A stretch of DNA of 64,000 nt, taken from positions 248,001 to 312,000 of the forward strand of contig NZ_LT607754.1 of the NCBI RefSeq assembly GCF_900090285.1, written 5' to 3'. The notes beneath the pieces were generated by a model. That model had not been told where the DNA came from and did no database searches. It was given only the letters and a program-made list of their open reading frames with translations. Position 1 is the first letter of the stretch; the number at the start of each line of letters is the position of its first letter. The translations under genes and the position numbers were made by a program. Shown piece after piece: positions 17,878-26,858 of this stretch. This DNA is from Micromonospora inositola (GTDB lineage Bacteria > Actinomycetota > Actinomycetes > Mycobacteriales > Micromonosporaceae).

Positions 17878-19526
17878 CCACCTCCCGGGACCGGGGGCTG
17901 GCCGAGGCGCTCGCCGACGCCCGGGACCTGCCCGACGGCGAGGCCCGCTTCGCCGAGCTGGAGCGGATCGCCGGTCAGGCCGACGCGACCGGCGAGCCGG
18001 CCACCGGGCTGGCCGCCCGGTTCGCGCTGATCGAGGCGTACCTGCACCACGGGGAGCGGTGGCGGCTGCTCGAACCGGTGCGCCGCTGCCTGGCGGCGGT
18101 CGACCGGGCGCCCGGGCTGCTGGACGGCCGCCCCGGCGACGCGGAGGCGCTGCGCCGCCACCACCGGCAGGCGGTGGAGGCGTTCCTCGGCACCCCGCGG
18201 GTCGGCCTGGACCAGGCCCGGTCGCTGCTGGACGACCTCGCCGACCGGCTCGGCCCGGACGCCGCGCCGGTCGCCGAGCTACGCTGCCGGCTCGCCGACC
18301 ACCTCGGCGACGAGCCGACCGCGCGCCGGGAGTACGACCGTTGGCGCCGCGACCCTGAACAGTCGTACGACCATTCCGGCTCGGCGCGTCTGACGCCGCG
18401 CCAGGACCCGGAACAGCCGGCCGTGCCCGACCCGGCCGGCGGCTGCCCCGGCTGCGCCCCGGCCCGCCGGGGCGAACTGCTGGCCGGCTGGGGCGAGCGC
18501 GCGGCGGCGCTCGACGCGCTGCGGCCGGTGCTCGACGGCGAGGTGCGCTGCACCGACCAGCCGGAGCGGGCCCTCGCGGTGGCGCTGCTGCCGTGGCTGC
18601 GCGGCGGCGAGCCGGAACGGGCGGCCCGGGCGCACCTGCGGGCGTACCGGCGGCACCGGCGGGAACGCACCGCCTTCCCGCAGCTCGCCGCGCACCTGCG
18701 GTTCTGCGCGCTGGGCGGGCACCTGGACCGGGGGCTGGACATCCTCGCCGAGCAGCTGCCCCGGCTCGACCACCCGTACGACGACCTGTCCGCGATGGAG
18801 TTCGCCGCCGCCGGCGCGCTGCTCTGCGCGCTGGCCGCCGAGGCCGGCCGGGGCGGCCGCCGGGTCCACCGTCCCGGACACGGCCGGCGGCCGGCGGCGG
18901 AGGTGGACGTGGCGACCCTCGGCGCGGACCTGTTCGCGCTGGCGACCGAGCTGGCGGGCAGCTTCGACGCCCGCAACGGCACCGGCCACCAGTCCGGGCG
19001 GATCGCCTCCTGGCTGGCCGAACGGCCGGTCGCCGACCTGGTGCCGCTGCCGGCCGACGACGACTCCGACGAGTGGCCGGCCGACGACCCGGCGGGGCGG
19101 GCCGAACCGGCCGAGGAGGAGTTGGCCCCGCTCAGCCTGGCCCTGGTGACGGCCGCGCTGGACCGGCGTGGCGACGGGTACGTGGTGGAGCCGGACGGCA
19201 CGGTGGTGGGCCGCTGGGGTGAGGCGGTGATCCGGTACCGCCGGCTGGGACGGCGCGGGGAGATCCTGCACGCCCGGGTGGTCGCCACCCGCCGGCTGCC
19301 GGCGGCCCGGCGCGCGGAGGCGTACGCGTTCTGCAACGCCTGGAACCACGACCGGCTGCTGCCCAAGGCGTACGTGCACGAGGTGGCCGAGGGCGAGCTG
19401 CTGCTGGCCGGGGACGTCAGCACCGACCTGGAGCACGGGGTGGCCCCCGTCCAGCTCGACGTGCTGATCGACGCGACGGTGGCCACCGGCGTCGGGTACG
19501 CCGCCGCGGTCGCCGCCCTGCCCTGA
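17874..19526 (+). CDS. Helical-repeat protein with C-terminal YbjN domain
   Basis: The GTG at 17874 overlaps the preceding stop. The 550-residue product has an N-terminal region of about 400 residues made of Ala/Arg/Leu-rich helices that look like degenerate TPR/SEL1 repeats (RFAELERIAGQADATGEPAT, LLDDLADRLGPDAAPVAELR, AARAHLRAYRRHRRERTAF). A small CPGC motif lies at about residue 189. After an acidic DDDSDEWPADDPA linker comes a YbjN domain with YAFCNAWNHDRLLPKAYVHE, closely matching the neighbour's YAFCNTWNHDRLWPKAFVHV. The function is unknown. The design suggests a scaffold that pairs with the single-domain partner. Confidence 0.75.
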   Translation: MTTSRDRGLAEALADARDLPDGEARFAELERIAGQADATGEPATGLAARFALIEAYLHHGERWRLLEPVRRCLAAVDRAPGLLDGRPGDAEALRRHHRQAVEAFLGTPRVGLDQARSLLDDLADRLGPDAAPVAELRCRLADHLGDEPTARREYDRWRRDPEQSYDHSGSARLTPRQDPEQPAVPDPAGGCPGCAPARRGELLAGWGERAAALDALRPVLDGEVRCTDQPERALAVALLPWLRGGEPERAARAHLRAYRRHRRERTAFPQLAAHLRFCALGGHLDRGLDILAEQLPRLDHPYDDLSAMEFAAAGALLCALAAEAGRGGRRVHRPGHGRRPAAEVDVATLGADLFALATELAGSFDARNGTGHQSGRIASWLAERPVADLVPLPADDDSDEWPADDPAGRAEPAEEELAPLSLALVTAALDRRGDGYVVEPDGTVVGRWGEAVIRYRRLGRRGEILHARVVATRRLPAARRAEAYAFCNAWNHDRLLPKAYVHEVAEGELLLAGDVSTDLEHGVAPVQLDVLIDATVATGVGYAAAVAALP

Positions 19527-19548
19527 CCGACCGCCGGACGCGGCGCGA

Positions 19549-19613
19549 CCCCCGGCCACCGGGCGGTGGTGGCCGGGGGCCGCGGTCCGGATCGCCGGGC
19601 GGGCCGCCCGGCG
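19549..19613. terminator. Two tandem bidirectional hairpins
   Basis: CCCCCGGCCACC (19549) pairs with GGTGGCCGGGGG (to 19579), and CGCCGGGCG (19593) pairs with CGCCCGGCG (to 19613). They lie between the convergent YbjN and protease genes and probably end both transcripts. There is no T-tract, which is common in high-GC actinomycetes. Confidence 0.8.
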
Positions 19614-19618
19614 ACGAC

Positions 19619-21184
19619 TCAGCGGGCGGCGAAGGCCAGGGTGTACGCCCCGGCGCCGTCCAGCCCGACGACCCGGTAACGGTAGACGCCGGCCGGGGTG
19701 TCGGCGGTCAGCCGGGCCAAGCCGCCGGAGGTGTCGGCGCTGGCCACGGTCTCGAACGAGGTCCCGGTGAAGCGTTGCAGCCGCACCGCCACCAGGGCGC
19801 CCTCCGGCGCCTCCAGGCAGGCCTCCTGGCTCCCGGCGGCGGCCCGGAACCAGCGACCGTCCGGCTGGTTCTGCGCCCGGCCGGCGGCGATCTGGCCGAC
19901 GCGGCTCACCTGGCCGGTGCACGCGGCCTGCTCCCCGGCCGGCGGCGCGCCCGGGGCGGCGGTGGCGGGCGGGGCGGTGGCGCCGCCCCCGGCGGGCGGC
20001 TCGGACGGCGGCGCCGACCGGCCGGTCGCGGTGACCAGGGTCAGGTTGTTGCGCTGGAGGATCTCGTTGACCGGCTGGAAGAACGTCACCCCGCCCTGCG
20101 TGCAGTCCCCGGACCCGCCGGAGGTGACCCCCTGCGCCTGGTCGCCGGAGAGCCACGCGCCGCCGGAGTCGCCCGGTTCGGCGCAGACGTTCGTCCGGGT
20201 CAGCCCGGTGACCGTCCCCTCCGGATAGTTCACCGTGGCGTTCTTGGTCTGGATCACGCCGCACCGGGTGCCGGTGGTCGAGCCGGAGCGGCAGACCGAG
20301 GCGCCGACCGCGGCCTCGGTGGAGCCGTTCACCGGCACCGTGCCGCCGTTGAAGTCGTTCACCACGCCCTGCGGCGTCCACTCGCCGTTCACCTCGACGA
20401 CCGCCCAGTCGTCTCCCGGGAACGACGAGGCGGTGAAGGTGCCCTGGGCGATCCGGTTCGCGCCGGTGGTCCGGTCGCCCGGTTGGCCGCAGTGCCCGGC
20501 GGTGACGAATCCGCCCACCACCGAGAAGCCGACCGAGCAGCGGCCGGCGTTGTTGATGAAGAAGGCGTCGCCGCCGCGTACGTCGAACAGCGGGCGGGGC
20601 GCCTCCGCGGCGGCCCGCACCCGGACCGACCCGGCGGGCACGCCGCTGGCCTCGGCGAACCGCCGGCCGGCCGCCTCCGCGCCGGGCCAGGCGAGCACCA
20701 CCACCGAGTTGGTGGCGACGTCGACGTACCAGCCGGAGACGTCCGGGCTGGCCTGGCCGCCGGCCGCGTCCAGGCGGCTCTTCACCGCGTCCAGCTCGCG
20801 GACGCCCCGGTCCACCGGTTTCGGCACCGCACCGGCCGCCCGCACCCGATCCGCCCGCGCCGGGTCGGCCACCGCCACCATCAGCTGGCTGCCGTCGGCG
20901 CTGAGCCAGCTGCCGCCGTAGTCCTCGCCCAGCTCGGTCCGGAGCCGGGCGACGGTGGCGGCCGCCCGGCGCTCGGTCGTCAGGCGCTTCGCGGCCTGTT
21001 CCCGGCTCAGCGAGAGGTCGCGGCTCAGCGCGTCGACCACCTCCGGCGCGACGCCGTCGGACGCCGCGGACGCACCGCCGCGGGGCGCCGCGCCCTCCCC
21101 GGCGAACGACGGCAGGGTCACCGCCGCCGCCGCTCCCGCCGCCGCCACCAGTACGCCGATGGCTGTGATCCGTCTGCGGTCCAT
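19619..21184 (-). CDS. Secreted S1-family serine protease (streptogrisin-like) with C-terminal extension
   Basis: This 521-residue preproprotein starts at ATG 21184 (GGGAGGAGC upstream). It has a signal peptide (MDRRRITAIGVLVAAAGAAA), an alpha-lytic-protease-type propeptide with a second pro-segment (VPKPVDRGVRELDAVKSRLD), and a chymotrypsin-fold domain. The triad is TAGHCG, DDWAVVEV and GDSGGAW. Cysteine pairs (RCSVGF/GHCG, VCRS/RCGV, VCAEPG/GDCTQ) fit disulfides. After about residue 395 a Pro/Ala/Gly linker leads to a C-terminal beta domain (ACTGQVSRVGQIAAG... YRYRVVGLDGAGAYTLAF) that may bind substrate or the cell surface. It is inserted between rnj and ftsK. Confidence 0.92.
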   Translation of the reverse strand: MDRRRITAIGVLVAAAGAAAAVTLPSFAGEGAAPRGGASAASDGVAPEVVDALSRDLSLSREQAAKRLTTERRAAATVARLRTELGEDYGGSWLSADGSQLMVAVADPARADRVRAAGAVPKPVDRGVRELDAVKSRLDAAGGQASPDVSGWYVDVATNSVVVLAWPGAEAAGRRFAEASGVPAGSVRVRAAAEAPRPLFDVRGGDAFFINNAGRCSVGFSVVGGFVTAGHCGQPGDRTTGANRIAQGTFTASSFPGDDWAVVEVNGEWTPQGVVNDFNGGTVPVNGSTEAAVGASVCRSGSTTGTRCGVIQTKNATVNYPEGTVTGLTRTNVCAEPGDSGGAWLSGDQAQGVTSGGSGDCTQGGVTFFQPVNEILQRNNLTLVTATGRSAPPSEPPAGGGATAPPATAAPGAPPAGEQAACTGQVSRVGQIAAGRAQNQPDGRWFRAAAGSQEACLEAPEGALVAVRLQRFTGTSFETVASADTSGGLARLTADTPAGVYRYRVVGLDGAGAYTLAFAAR

Positions 21185-21323
21185 CCGCCACGCTCCTCCC
21201 GGCCGGCGCGGGTTACGCCTGCCGGAGCGGAGTACGGAGACGGACGCCGATCGGTTGAAGCGACCGACGACGATCGACCGAGCGTGGTCGGGGGACATCC
21301 GGGCGTACCCGGAGAGTGACGAC

Positions 21324-21351
21324 GCCGGCCCACCGCGGACGGTGGACCGGC
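21324..21351 (-). terminator. Hairpin terminator downstream of rnj
   Basis: GCCGGCCCACCG and CGGTGGACCGGC pair with one mismatch around CGGA, about 18 bases after the rnj stop on the minus strand. Confidence 0.65.
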
Positions 21352-21368
21352 GTGCGGAGCCGGTGGGG

Positions 21369-23057
21369 TCAGACCTCGACCACGGTCGGGACGATCATTG
21401 GCCGCCGCCGGTACGCGTCGTTGACCCACCGCCCGACGGTGCGCCGGACGATCTGCTGGAGCTGGTGCGGGTCGGTGATGCCGTCCGCGGCGGCCCGGTT
21501 GAGCGCCTCGGTGACCAGTGGGATCACCGGGTTGAACGCCGCCGGGTCCTCGGAGAAGCCCTTCGCCGACAGGGTCGGGCCGGCAACCACCTTGCCGGTC
21601 ACCGAGTCGACGACAACGGTGGTGGCGATGAAGCCGCCGTCGCCGAGGATCCGCCGCTCGGTCAGCAACGACTCGCTGACGTCGCCGACGGCGAGACCGT
21701 CGACGTAGACGTACCGGCTCTTCACGTGCCCGACCAGGCTGGCGCGGCCCTCGACCAGGTCGACCACGTCGCCGTCCTCGCAGAGCACCACCCGGTCCGG
21801 GGCGACCCCGGACTCGATGCCGAGGCGGGCGTGGGCGCGCAGGTGCCGCCACTCGCCGTGCACCGGCATGAGGTTGCTCGGGCGGACCATGTTGAGCAGG
21901 TAGAGCAGCTCCCCGGCGGGGGCGTGGCCGGAGACGTGCACCTTGGCGACGTCCTTGTGCACGACCACCGCGCCGGCCCGGGCCAGCCGGTTGATCACCC
22001 GGTAGACGGAGGTCTCGTTGCCGGGCACCAGCGAGGAGGCCAGCACCACCGTGTCGCCGGGGGCGATGGTGATGTGCCGGTGGTCGCCGCTCGCCATCCG
22101 GCCCAGGGCGCTCATCGGCTCGCCCTGCGAGCCGGTGGACATCAGCACGATCTGCTCGGGCGGCAGCGTGGTCGCCTCCTCGATGCCGACCACCAGGCCG
22201 GCCGGGATGTTGAGCAGGCCGAGGTCCCGGGCGATGCCCATGTTCCGGACCATGGACCGGCCGATCAGCGCGACCTTGCGGCCGTGCTCGATCGCCGAGT
22301 CGAAGACCTGCTGCACCCGGTGCACGTGCGAGGCGAACGAGGCGACGATGATCCGCCCCTTGGCCTTCGCGAAGATCGAGTCGAGCACCGGCCCGATCTC
22401 CCGCTCCGGGGTGACGAAGCCGGGGATCTCCGCGTTGGTGGAGTCCGACAGCAGCAGGTCGACGCCCTCGGCGCCGAGCCGGGCGAAGCCGGCCAGGTCG
22501 GTGATCCGGCCGTCCAGCGGGAGCTGGTCCATCTTGAAGTCGCCGGTGTGCAGCACCAGGCCGGCCGGCGTGCGGATGGCCACCGCGAGCGCGTCCGGGA
22601 TGGAGTGGTTGACGGCGAAGAACTCCAGCTCGAACGGGCCGAGCCGCTCCCGGCCGCCCTCCCGCACGGTCAACGTGTACGGCTGGATCCGCCGCTCGGC
22701 CAGCTTCGCCTCGACCAGGGCGAGGGTGAACTGGGAGCCGACCAGCGGGATGTCCGACTTGTGGGCGAGCAGGTACGGCACCGCGCCGATGTGGTCCTCG
22801 TGACCGTGGGTGAGCACGATCGCCTGGACGTCGTCGAGCCGGTCCAGGATCGGCCCGAAGTCGGGCAGGATAAGGTCCACGCCCGGCTGCTCGACGTCGG
22901 GGAAGAGCACCCCGCAGTCGACCACCAGCAGCTTGCCGTCGTACTCGAAGACGGTCATGTTCCGGCCGATGGCGCCGAGTCCGCCGAGCGGCATGATCCG
23001 CAGGCCGCCCTCCGGCAGCGGCGGGGGCAGTTCACCCTCGAAATGCGCCTCGGTCAC
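21369..23057 (-). CDS. rnj: Ribonuclease J
   Basis: This 562-residue metallo-beta-lactamase/beta-CASP nuclease performs endo- and 5'-exonucleolytic RNA decay. The zinc motif VLTHGHEDHIGAVPYLL gives H84, H86, D88 and H89. Other signatures are DCGVLFPD, VNHSIPDALAVAIRTP, LLSDSTNAEIPGF, FASHVHRVQQV, STGSQGEPMSALGRMASG, SGHAPAGELLYLLNMVRP and FMPVHGEWRHL-type region (NLMPVHGEWRHLRAHA). The length is normal. It is downstream of dapA and thyX on the same strand, a conserved actinobacterial cluster. Confidence 0.97.
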   Translation of the reverse strand: MTEAHFEGELPPPLPEGGLRIMPLGGLGAIGRNMTVFEYDGKLLVVDCGVLFPDVEQPGVDLILPDFGPILDRLDDVQAIVLTHGHEDHIGAVPYLLAHKSDIPLVGSQFTLALVEAKLAERRIQPYTLTVREGGRERLGPFELEFFAVNHSIPDALAVAIRTPAGLVLHTGDFKMDQLPLDGRITDLAGFARLGAEGVDLLLSDSTNAEIPGFVTPEREIGPVLDSIFAKAKGRIIVASFASHVHRVQQVFDSAIEHGRKVALIGRSMVRNMGIARDLGLLNIPAGLVVGIEEATTLPPEQIVLMSTGSQGEPMSALGRMASGDHRHITIAPGDTVVLASSLVPGNETSVYRVINRLARAGAVVVHKDVAKVHVSGHAPAGELLYLLNMVRPSNLMPVHGEWRHLRAHARLGIESGVAPDRVVLCEDGDVVDLVEGRASLVGHVKSRYVYVDGLAVGDVSESLLTERRILGDGGFIATTVVVDSVTGKVVAGPTLSAKGFSEDPAAFNPVIPLVTEALNRAAADGITDPHQLQQIVRRTVGRWVNDAYRRRPMIVPTVVEV

Positions 23058-23109
23058 GCGTCCACCTCATTCTGCGACGCCGTCACTCGGCGTCCGTCGT
23101 GTCGTTCGA

Positions 23110-24036
23110 TCATTCGGGCAGTTCCAGGCCCGCCGCCGCGCAGTCCGCGCGCAGCTGGGCCAGTTCGTCGGCGGTGGCGTCCACCAGCGGCGGTCGTACC
23201 GGGCCGGCCGGCAGGCCCTTGGCCGCCAGGCCCGCCTTCACCAGGATCACGCCCTGGGTACGGAAGATGCCGGTGAACAGGGGCAGCAGCCGCCGGTGCA
23301 GGCGCAGCGCGGTGGCGGTGTCCCCCGCGTCGTACGCCTCGATCATCTGCTTGGCCAGCGCCCCGGTGAAGTGCGTCGAGGTGCCGACCAGGCCGACGCC
23401 GCCGACGGCGAGCGCGGGCAGGGTCAGCGAGTCCTCGCCGCAGTAGTAGGCCAGGTCGCTGCGGGCGAGCACCCAGGAGGTGGCGGTGAGGTCGCCCTTG
23501 GCGTCCTTGACCGCGACGATCCGGCCGTGCTCGGCGAGCTTCACCAGCGTCTCGGTGGCGATCGGCACGCCCGATCGGCCCGGGATGTCGTAGAGCATGA
23601 TCGGCAGCCCGGTGGCGTCCGCGACCGCGGTGAAGTGGCGCAGCAGCCCGCTCTGCGGCGGCTTGTTGTAGTACGGGGTGACCACCAGCAGCCCGTGCGC
23701 GCCGGCCTTCTCCGCCGACGCGGCCAGCTCGATCGTGTGCCGCGTGTCGTTGGTGCCGACCCCGGCGACGATCCTGGCCCGGTCGCCGACCGCCTCCACG
23801 ACGGCGCGGATCAGGATCTCCTTCTCCGCGTCGGTGGTGGTCGGCGACTCGCCGGTGGTGCCGTTGATCACCAGCGCGTCGTTGCCCTGCTCCTCGACGA
23901 GGTGCTGCGCGAGGCGTACGGCGCCGTCGAGGTCGAGGGACCCGTCCGGGGTGAACGGGGTCACCATGGCCGTGAGCAGTCGCCCGAACGGGCGCGACGC
24001 GCCCCGGTCGGGGGCGGCAGGGTGGTCGTGCGTCAT
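23110..24036 (-). CDS. dapA: 4-hydroxy-tetrahydrodipicolinate synthase
   Basis: DapA condenses pyruvate and aspartate semialdehyde, the first step of the diaminopimelate/lysine branch. The 308-residue TIM barrel shows INGTTGESPT, VVTPYYNKPPQ and the Schiff-base lysine in IVAVKDAKGD (about residue 177). ATG 24036 was preferred over GTG 24042 because TAGGTT, a possible -10, lies six bases upstream, which would give a leaderless message. dapB lies 14 kb away in this window. Confidence 0.95.
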   Translation of the reverse strand: MTHDHPAAPDRGASRPFGRLLTAMVTPFTPDGSLDLDGAVRLAQHLVEEQGNDALVINGTTGESPTTTDAEKEILIRAVVEAVGDRARIVAGVGTNDTRHTIELAASAEKAGAHGLLVVTPYYNKPPQSGLLRHFTAVADATGLPIMLYDIPGRSGVPIATETLVKLAEHGRIVAVKDAKGDLTATSWVLARSDLAYYCGEDSLTLPALAVGGVGLVGTSTHFTGALAKQMIEAYDAGDTATALRLHRRLLPLFTGIFRTQGVILVKAGLAAKGLPAGPVRPPLVDATADELAQLRADCAAAGLELPE

Positions 24037-24089
24037 GTTCACAACCTAGCGGACGACCACCGGGGCCCCGGCGGGGAAGGGTTCAGGAG

Positions 24090-24836
24090 TCACTCGGCGT
24101 GCGGGCTGGCCGCCACCTCGGTGCCGTCCGGCAGGGCGGAGATCACGAAGTCCGCGAAGACGTTCGGCGCGACGCCCTTGAGCTGCCGCAGGCACTCCAC
24201 GGCCAGCTCGCGGATCTCCACGTCGGCGTGCTCGGTGGCGCGCATCTTGATGAAGTGCCGCCAGGCCCGGTAGTTGCCGGTGACCACGATCCGGGTCTCG
24301 GTGGCGTTGGGCAGCACCGCCCGGGCCGCCTGCCGGGCCTGCTTGCGGCGCAGCGTCGGGTTCGGCTCGTCGGCGAAGCGCTGCTCCAGGCCCTCCAGCA
24401 GCTCGTTGTACGCCCGGACGCTCGCCTCGGCGGCCTCGACGAACTTCTTGTGCAGCTCCGGGTCGTCGGCGATCACCGTCGGCTCGACCATGGCGGCGTC
24501 CCGCTCCGGGACGTACCGCTGGGACAGCTGGGAGTACGAGAAGTGCCGGTGCCGGATCAGCTCGTGGGTGAACGAGCGGGACACGCCACTGAAGTAGAAG
24601 CTCACCGAGCCGTGCTCCAGCACCGACAGGTGCCCGACCTCCAGGATGTGCGCCAGGTAGCCGGCGTTCGTCGCGGTGGCCGGGTTCGGCTTCTTCCAGC
24701 TCTGGTAGCAGGCCCGACCGGCGAACTCGGCGAGCGCCTGGCCGCCCTCGGCGTCGGTCGACCACGGCACGTCGTCCGGGGCCTGGAACTGGGTCCACGC
24801 GATCAGCTTGACCTGGGGCTGCACCATCTCCGGCAT
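24090..24836 (-). CDS. thyX: Flavin-dependent thymidylate synthase
   Basis: ThyX makes dTMP from dUMP with FAD, NADPH and methylene-tetrahydrofolate. The signature [14 protein letters not shown] is complete, and [14 protein letters not shown] and [18 protein letters not shown] are typical. From ATG 24836 the protein has 248 residues. An in-frame ATG at 24827 is possible. No good Shine-Dalgarno is seen for 24836, but a promoter-like pair places transcription start at the A of this ATG. It heads the thyX-dapA-rnj cluster. Confidence 0.95.
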   Translation of the reverse strand: MPEMVQPQVKLIAWTQFQAPDDVPWSTDAEGGQALAEFAGRACYQSWKKPNPATATNAGYLAHILEVGHLSVLEHGSVSFYFSGVSRSFTHELIRHRHFSYSQLSQRYVPERDAAMVEPTVIADDPELHKKFVEAAEASVRAYNELLEGLEQRFADEPNPTLRRKQARQAARAVLPNATETRIVVTGNYRAWRHFIKMRATEHADVEIRELAVECLRQLKGVAPNVFADFVISALPDGTEVAASPHAE

Positions 24837-24843
24837 TCCTGGG

Positions 24844-24873
24844 ACTGTAGTGGCCTCCGGGGCCCGTACCCAA
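24844..24873 (-). promoter_or_regulatory. Probable leaderless promoter of thyX
   Basis: On the minus strand TTGGGT and TACAGT are 18 bases apart, and the ATG at 24836 begins eight bases past the -10. This is the usual geometry of actinobacterial leaderless transcripts. Inferred from spacing only. Confidence 0.5.
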
Positions 24874-24922
24874 GCCAGGCTCGCCCGGTGCAACCCCGGT
24901 CACGCGGAGACCGCGCGACCGG

Positions 24923-25546
24923 TCAGACGTACAGGGAGGTGAAGGGGGCCCAGGGCAGGTTGCGCAGCACCGAGAAGGCGAGCCAGGCGGCGAGGAAGCC
25001 GCCGATCACCTTGGGGCTGAGCCGCAGCTCCGGCAGGCGCCAGCCGAACGCCTGGTTTCCCGCCCAGGCGACGAAGAGATAGGCGAGGAACGGCAGCGAG
25101 AAGACGAACAGGAAGTGGTGCCGGGCGGCGGCCGGCAGGTCCCCGTGCAGCACGTACCAGAGGGCGCGGGTGCCGCCGCAGCCCGGGCAGTCCAGCCCGG
25201 TGGTGAGCTTGAGCAGGCAGGTCGGCCGGGCGTCCGGGTCGCTGTGGGTGGGGTCGCTGACCAGCGCGTACGCCATGCCCATGCCGACGCAGCCGAGCGC
25301 TGCCAGCGGCACCGCCCAGCGCGGGGCGCGCTCATGGAGACGGATCACGAGCCGGGTGAACCGGTCCGGCTCGACAGGCTGGTAGGCCGCCGGCTGCGGC
25401 CAGCCGCCGGCCGGGACCTCGCCGGTGGGCCACGCCGCCGGCCCGGGCTCCGCGTGCCCGACGCCGGGGACCGCCGGGGCGGTCGGGGCGACACCGTCGG
25501 GGACCTGCTGGCCCGGCTGGGTGGCCGGCCGGTCGACGCTCGTCAC
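24923..25546 (-). CDS. DUF2752 membrane protein
   Basis: About 207 residues from GTG 25546; a GTG at 25561 overlapping the upstream gene's end is the alternative. A Pro/Ala-rich N-terminus precedes membrane helices at WAVPLAALGCVGMGMAYALV, HHFLFVFSLPFLAYLFVAWAG and VIGGFLAAWLAFSVLR. The DUF2752 hallmark is DCPGCGGTRALWYVLHGD, with CPxCGxTRA. The function is unknown; the family is widespread in actinobacteria. It follows the YcaQ-like gene with overlap, so it is probably co-transcribed. Confidence 0.85.
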   Translation of the reverse strand: MTSVDRPATQPGQQVPDGVAPTAPAVPGVGHAEPGPAAWPTGEVPAGGWPQPAAYQPVEPDRFTRLVIRLHERAPRWAVPLAALGCVGMGMAYALVSDPTHSDPDARPTCLLKLTTGLDCPGCGGTRALWYVLHGDLPAAARHHFLFVFSLPFLAYLFVAWAGNQAFGWRLPELRLSPKVIGGFLAAWLAFSVLRNLPWAPFTSLYV

Positions 25547-25550
25547 GCGC

Positions 25551-26780
25551 TCACCGTACACCGGCGACGCCCGCCAGCGCGGCGGCCAGCGGCACCGCGA
25601 GGTCCCCCGCCACGGGCGGGGCCACCGCGTCGAGACCGAGCCAGCCGGCCAGCCGGTAGAGCTCGGCGGCCAGGGCCATCGCCGTCTCCCCCGGGACGGC
25701 CCCGGGCTCGGCCCAGGCGGCCGGCACGAGCAGCACTCCCGTCTTCCGGTCGGCCTTCAGGTCGACCCGGGCGGTGAACCGCTCCCCCTGGAGGAACGGC
25801 AGCACGTAGTAGCCGTGCACCCGCTGCGGGGCGGGCACGTAGATCTCGATCCGGTAGCTGAAGTCGAAGAGCCGCTCCGTGCGGGCCCGCTCCCAGACCA
25901 GCGGGTCGAAGGGGCTGACCAGCGTGTTGCCCCGCACCCACCGGGGCAGCCGGGCCTGCGCGTGCAGGTACGCCGGCTGCCGCCAGCCCTGCACCGTGAC
26001 CGGCGTCAGCTCCCCCGCCTCGACCAGCTCGGCGACCGCCCGCCGGGCGCCGGCCAGCGGCAGCCGGAAGTAGTCGCGCAGCTCCGGCTCGGCGGCCACA
26101 CCGAGCGACCGGGCGGCGATCGACACCAGGGCCCGCCACGCGTCGGCGTCGGTGGGCGTGGGGGCGTCGAGCACGGCGGCCGGCAGCACCCGCTCGGGCA
26201 GGTCGTAGCGGCGGGCGAACGAGGTGGTGCGCTCGGCGGCGGTCACCTCGCCGGCCCAGAACAGGAACTCCAGCGCCCGCTTCACCGCCGACCAGTTCCA
26301 GCCCCAGTTGCCGGTCTCCCGGGGCGCGTCGTGCTCGATCTCGGCGGCGGTCAGCGGCCCCCGGGCGGCCACCTCGTCGCGGACCCAGGCGACCAGCTCC
26401 GGCTGCTCCTGCGCGATCCGGCGCATGCCGCCCCAGGCTTCGTCCTGCGCCTTGGCCATCCGCCAGCGCAGCGCCGGGTGCAGCCCGACCGGGACCAGCG
26501 ACGCCTCGTGCCCCCAGTACTCGAAGAGCTCGCGGGGGCGGCGGTAGGCGGCGGCGTCGAGCAGCGCGGTCGGGTACGGCCCGAGCCGGCTGTAGAGCGG
26601 CAGGTAGTGCGCGCGCTGCAGCACGTTGACCGAATCCATCTGGATCAGACCGACCCGGTCGAGCGCCCGGCGCAGGTGCCGGCGGGTGGGCGCGCCGCCG
26701 GGGGCCGGGTCGGCGAAGCCCTGGGCCGTGAGGGCGACGCGCCGGGCCTGGGCGAGCGAGAGCGATTCCGGTACAGCCAT
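25551..26780 (-). CDS. YcaQ/AlkX-type DNA glycosylase (winged-helix, HTH_42)
   Basis: The 409-residue protein belongs to the AlkZ-like winged-helix glycosylases, whose E. coli member YcaQ unhooks interstrand crosslinks and removes N7-alkylpurines. The catalytic region reads [20 protein letters not shown]. The IQMD part fits the Q-hydrophobic-D version typical of the YcaQ branch rather than the QxQ of antibiotic-linked Alk[33 protein letters not shown] and [17 protein letters not shown] are further family motifs. It sits beside a DUF2752 gene, not in a biosynthetic cluster, so housekeeping repair is more likely than self-resistance. Confidence 0.85.
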   Translation of the reverse strand: MAVPESLSLAQARRVALTAQGFADPAPGGAPTRRHLRRALDRVGLIQMDSVNVLQRAHYLPLYSRLGPYPTALLDAAAYRRPRELFEYWGHEASLVPVGLHPALRWRMAKAQDEAWGGMRRIAQEQPELVAWVRDEVAARGPLTAAEIEHDAPRETGNWGWNWSAVKRALEFLFWAGEVTAAERTTSFARRYDLPERVLPAAVLDAPTPTDADAWRALVSIAARSLGVAAEPELRDYFRLPLAGARRAVAELVEAGELTPVTVQGWRQPAYLHAQARLPRWVRGNTLVSPFDPLVWERARTERLFDFSYRIEIYVPAPQRVHGYYVLPFLQGERFTARVDLKADRKTGVLLVPAAWAEPGAVPGETAMALAAELYRLAGWLGLDAVAPPVAGDLAVPLAAALAGVAGVR

Positions 26781-26858
26781 CGTCGGGCACCCTAATCCAC
26801 GGGTACGACGCCGGAGCGGACGCTGGACCGATCGCCCGCGAGGGAATAGAACGGACGG

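Noticed and set aside
20955-23276. Plus-strand frame of 773 codons opposite rnj
   Set aside because: Antisense shadow of RNase J, with His/Asp/Val-rich sequence and no fold.
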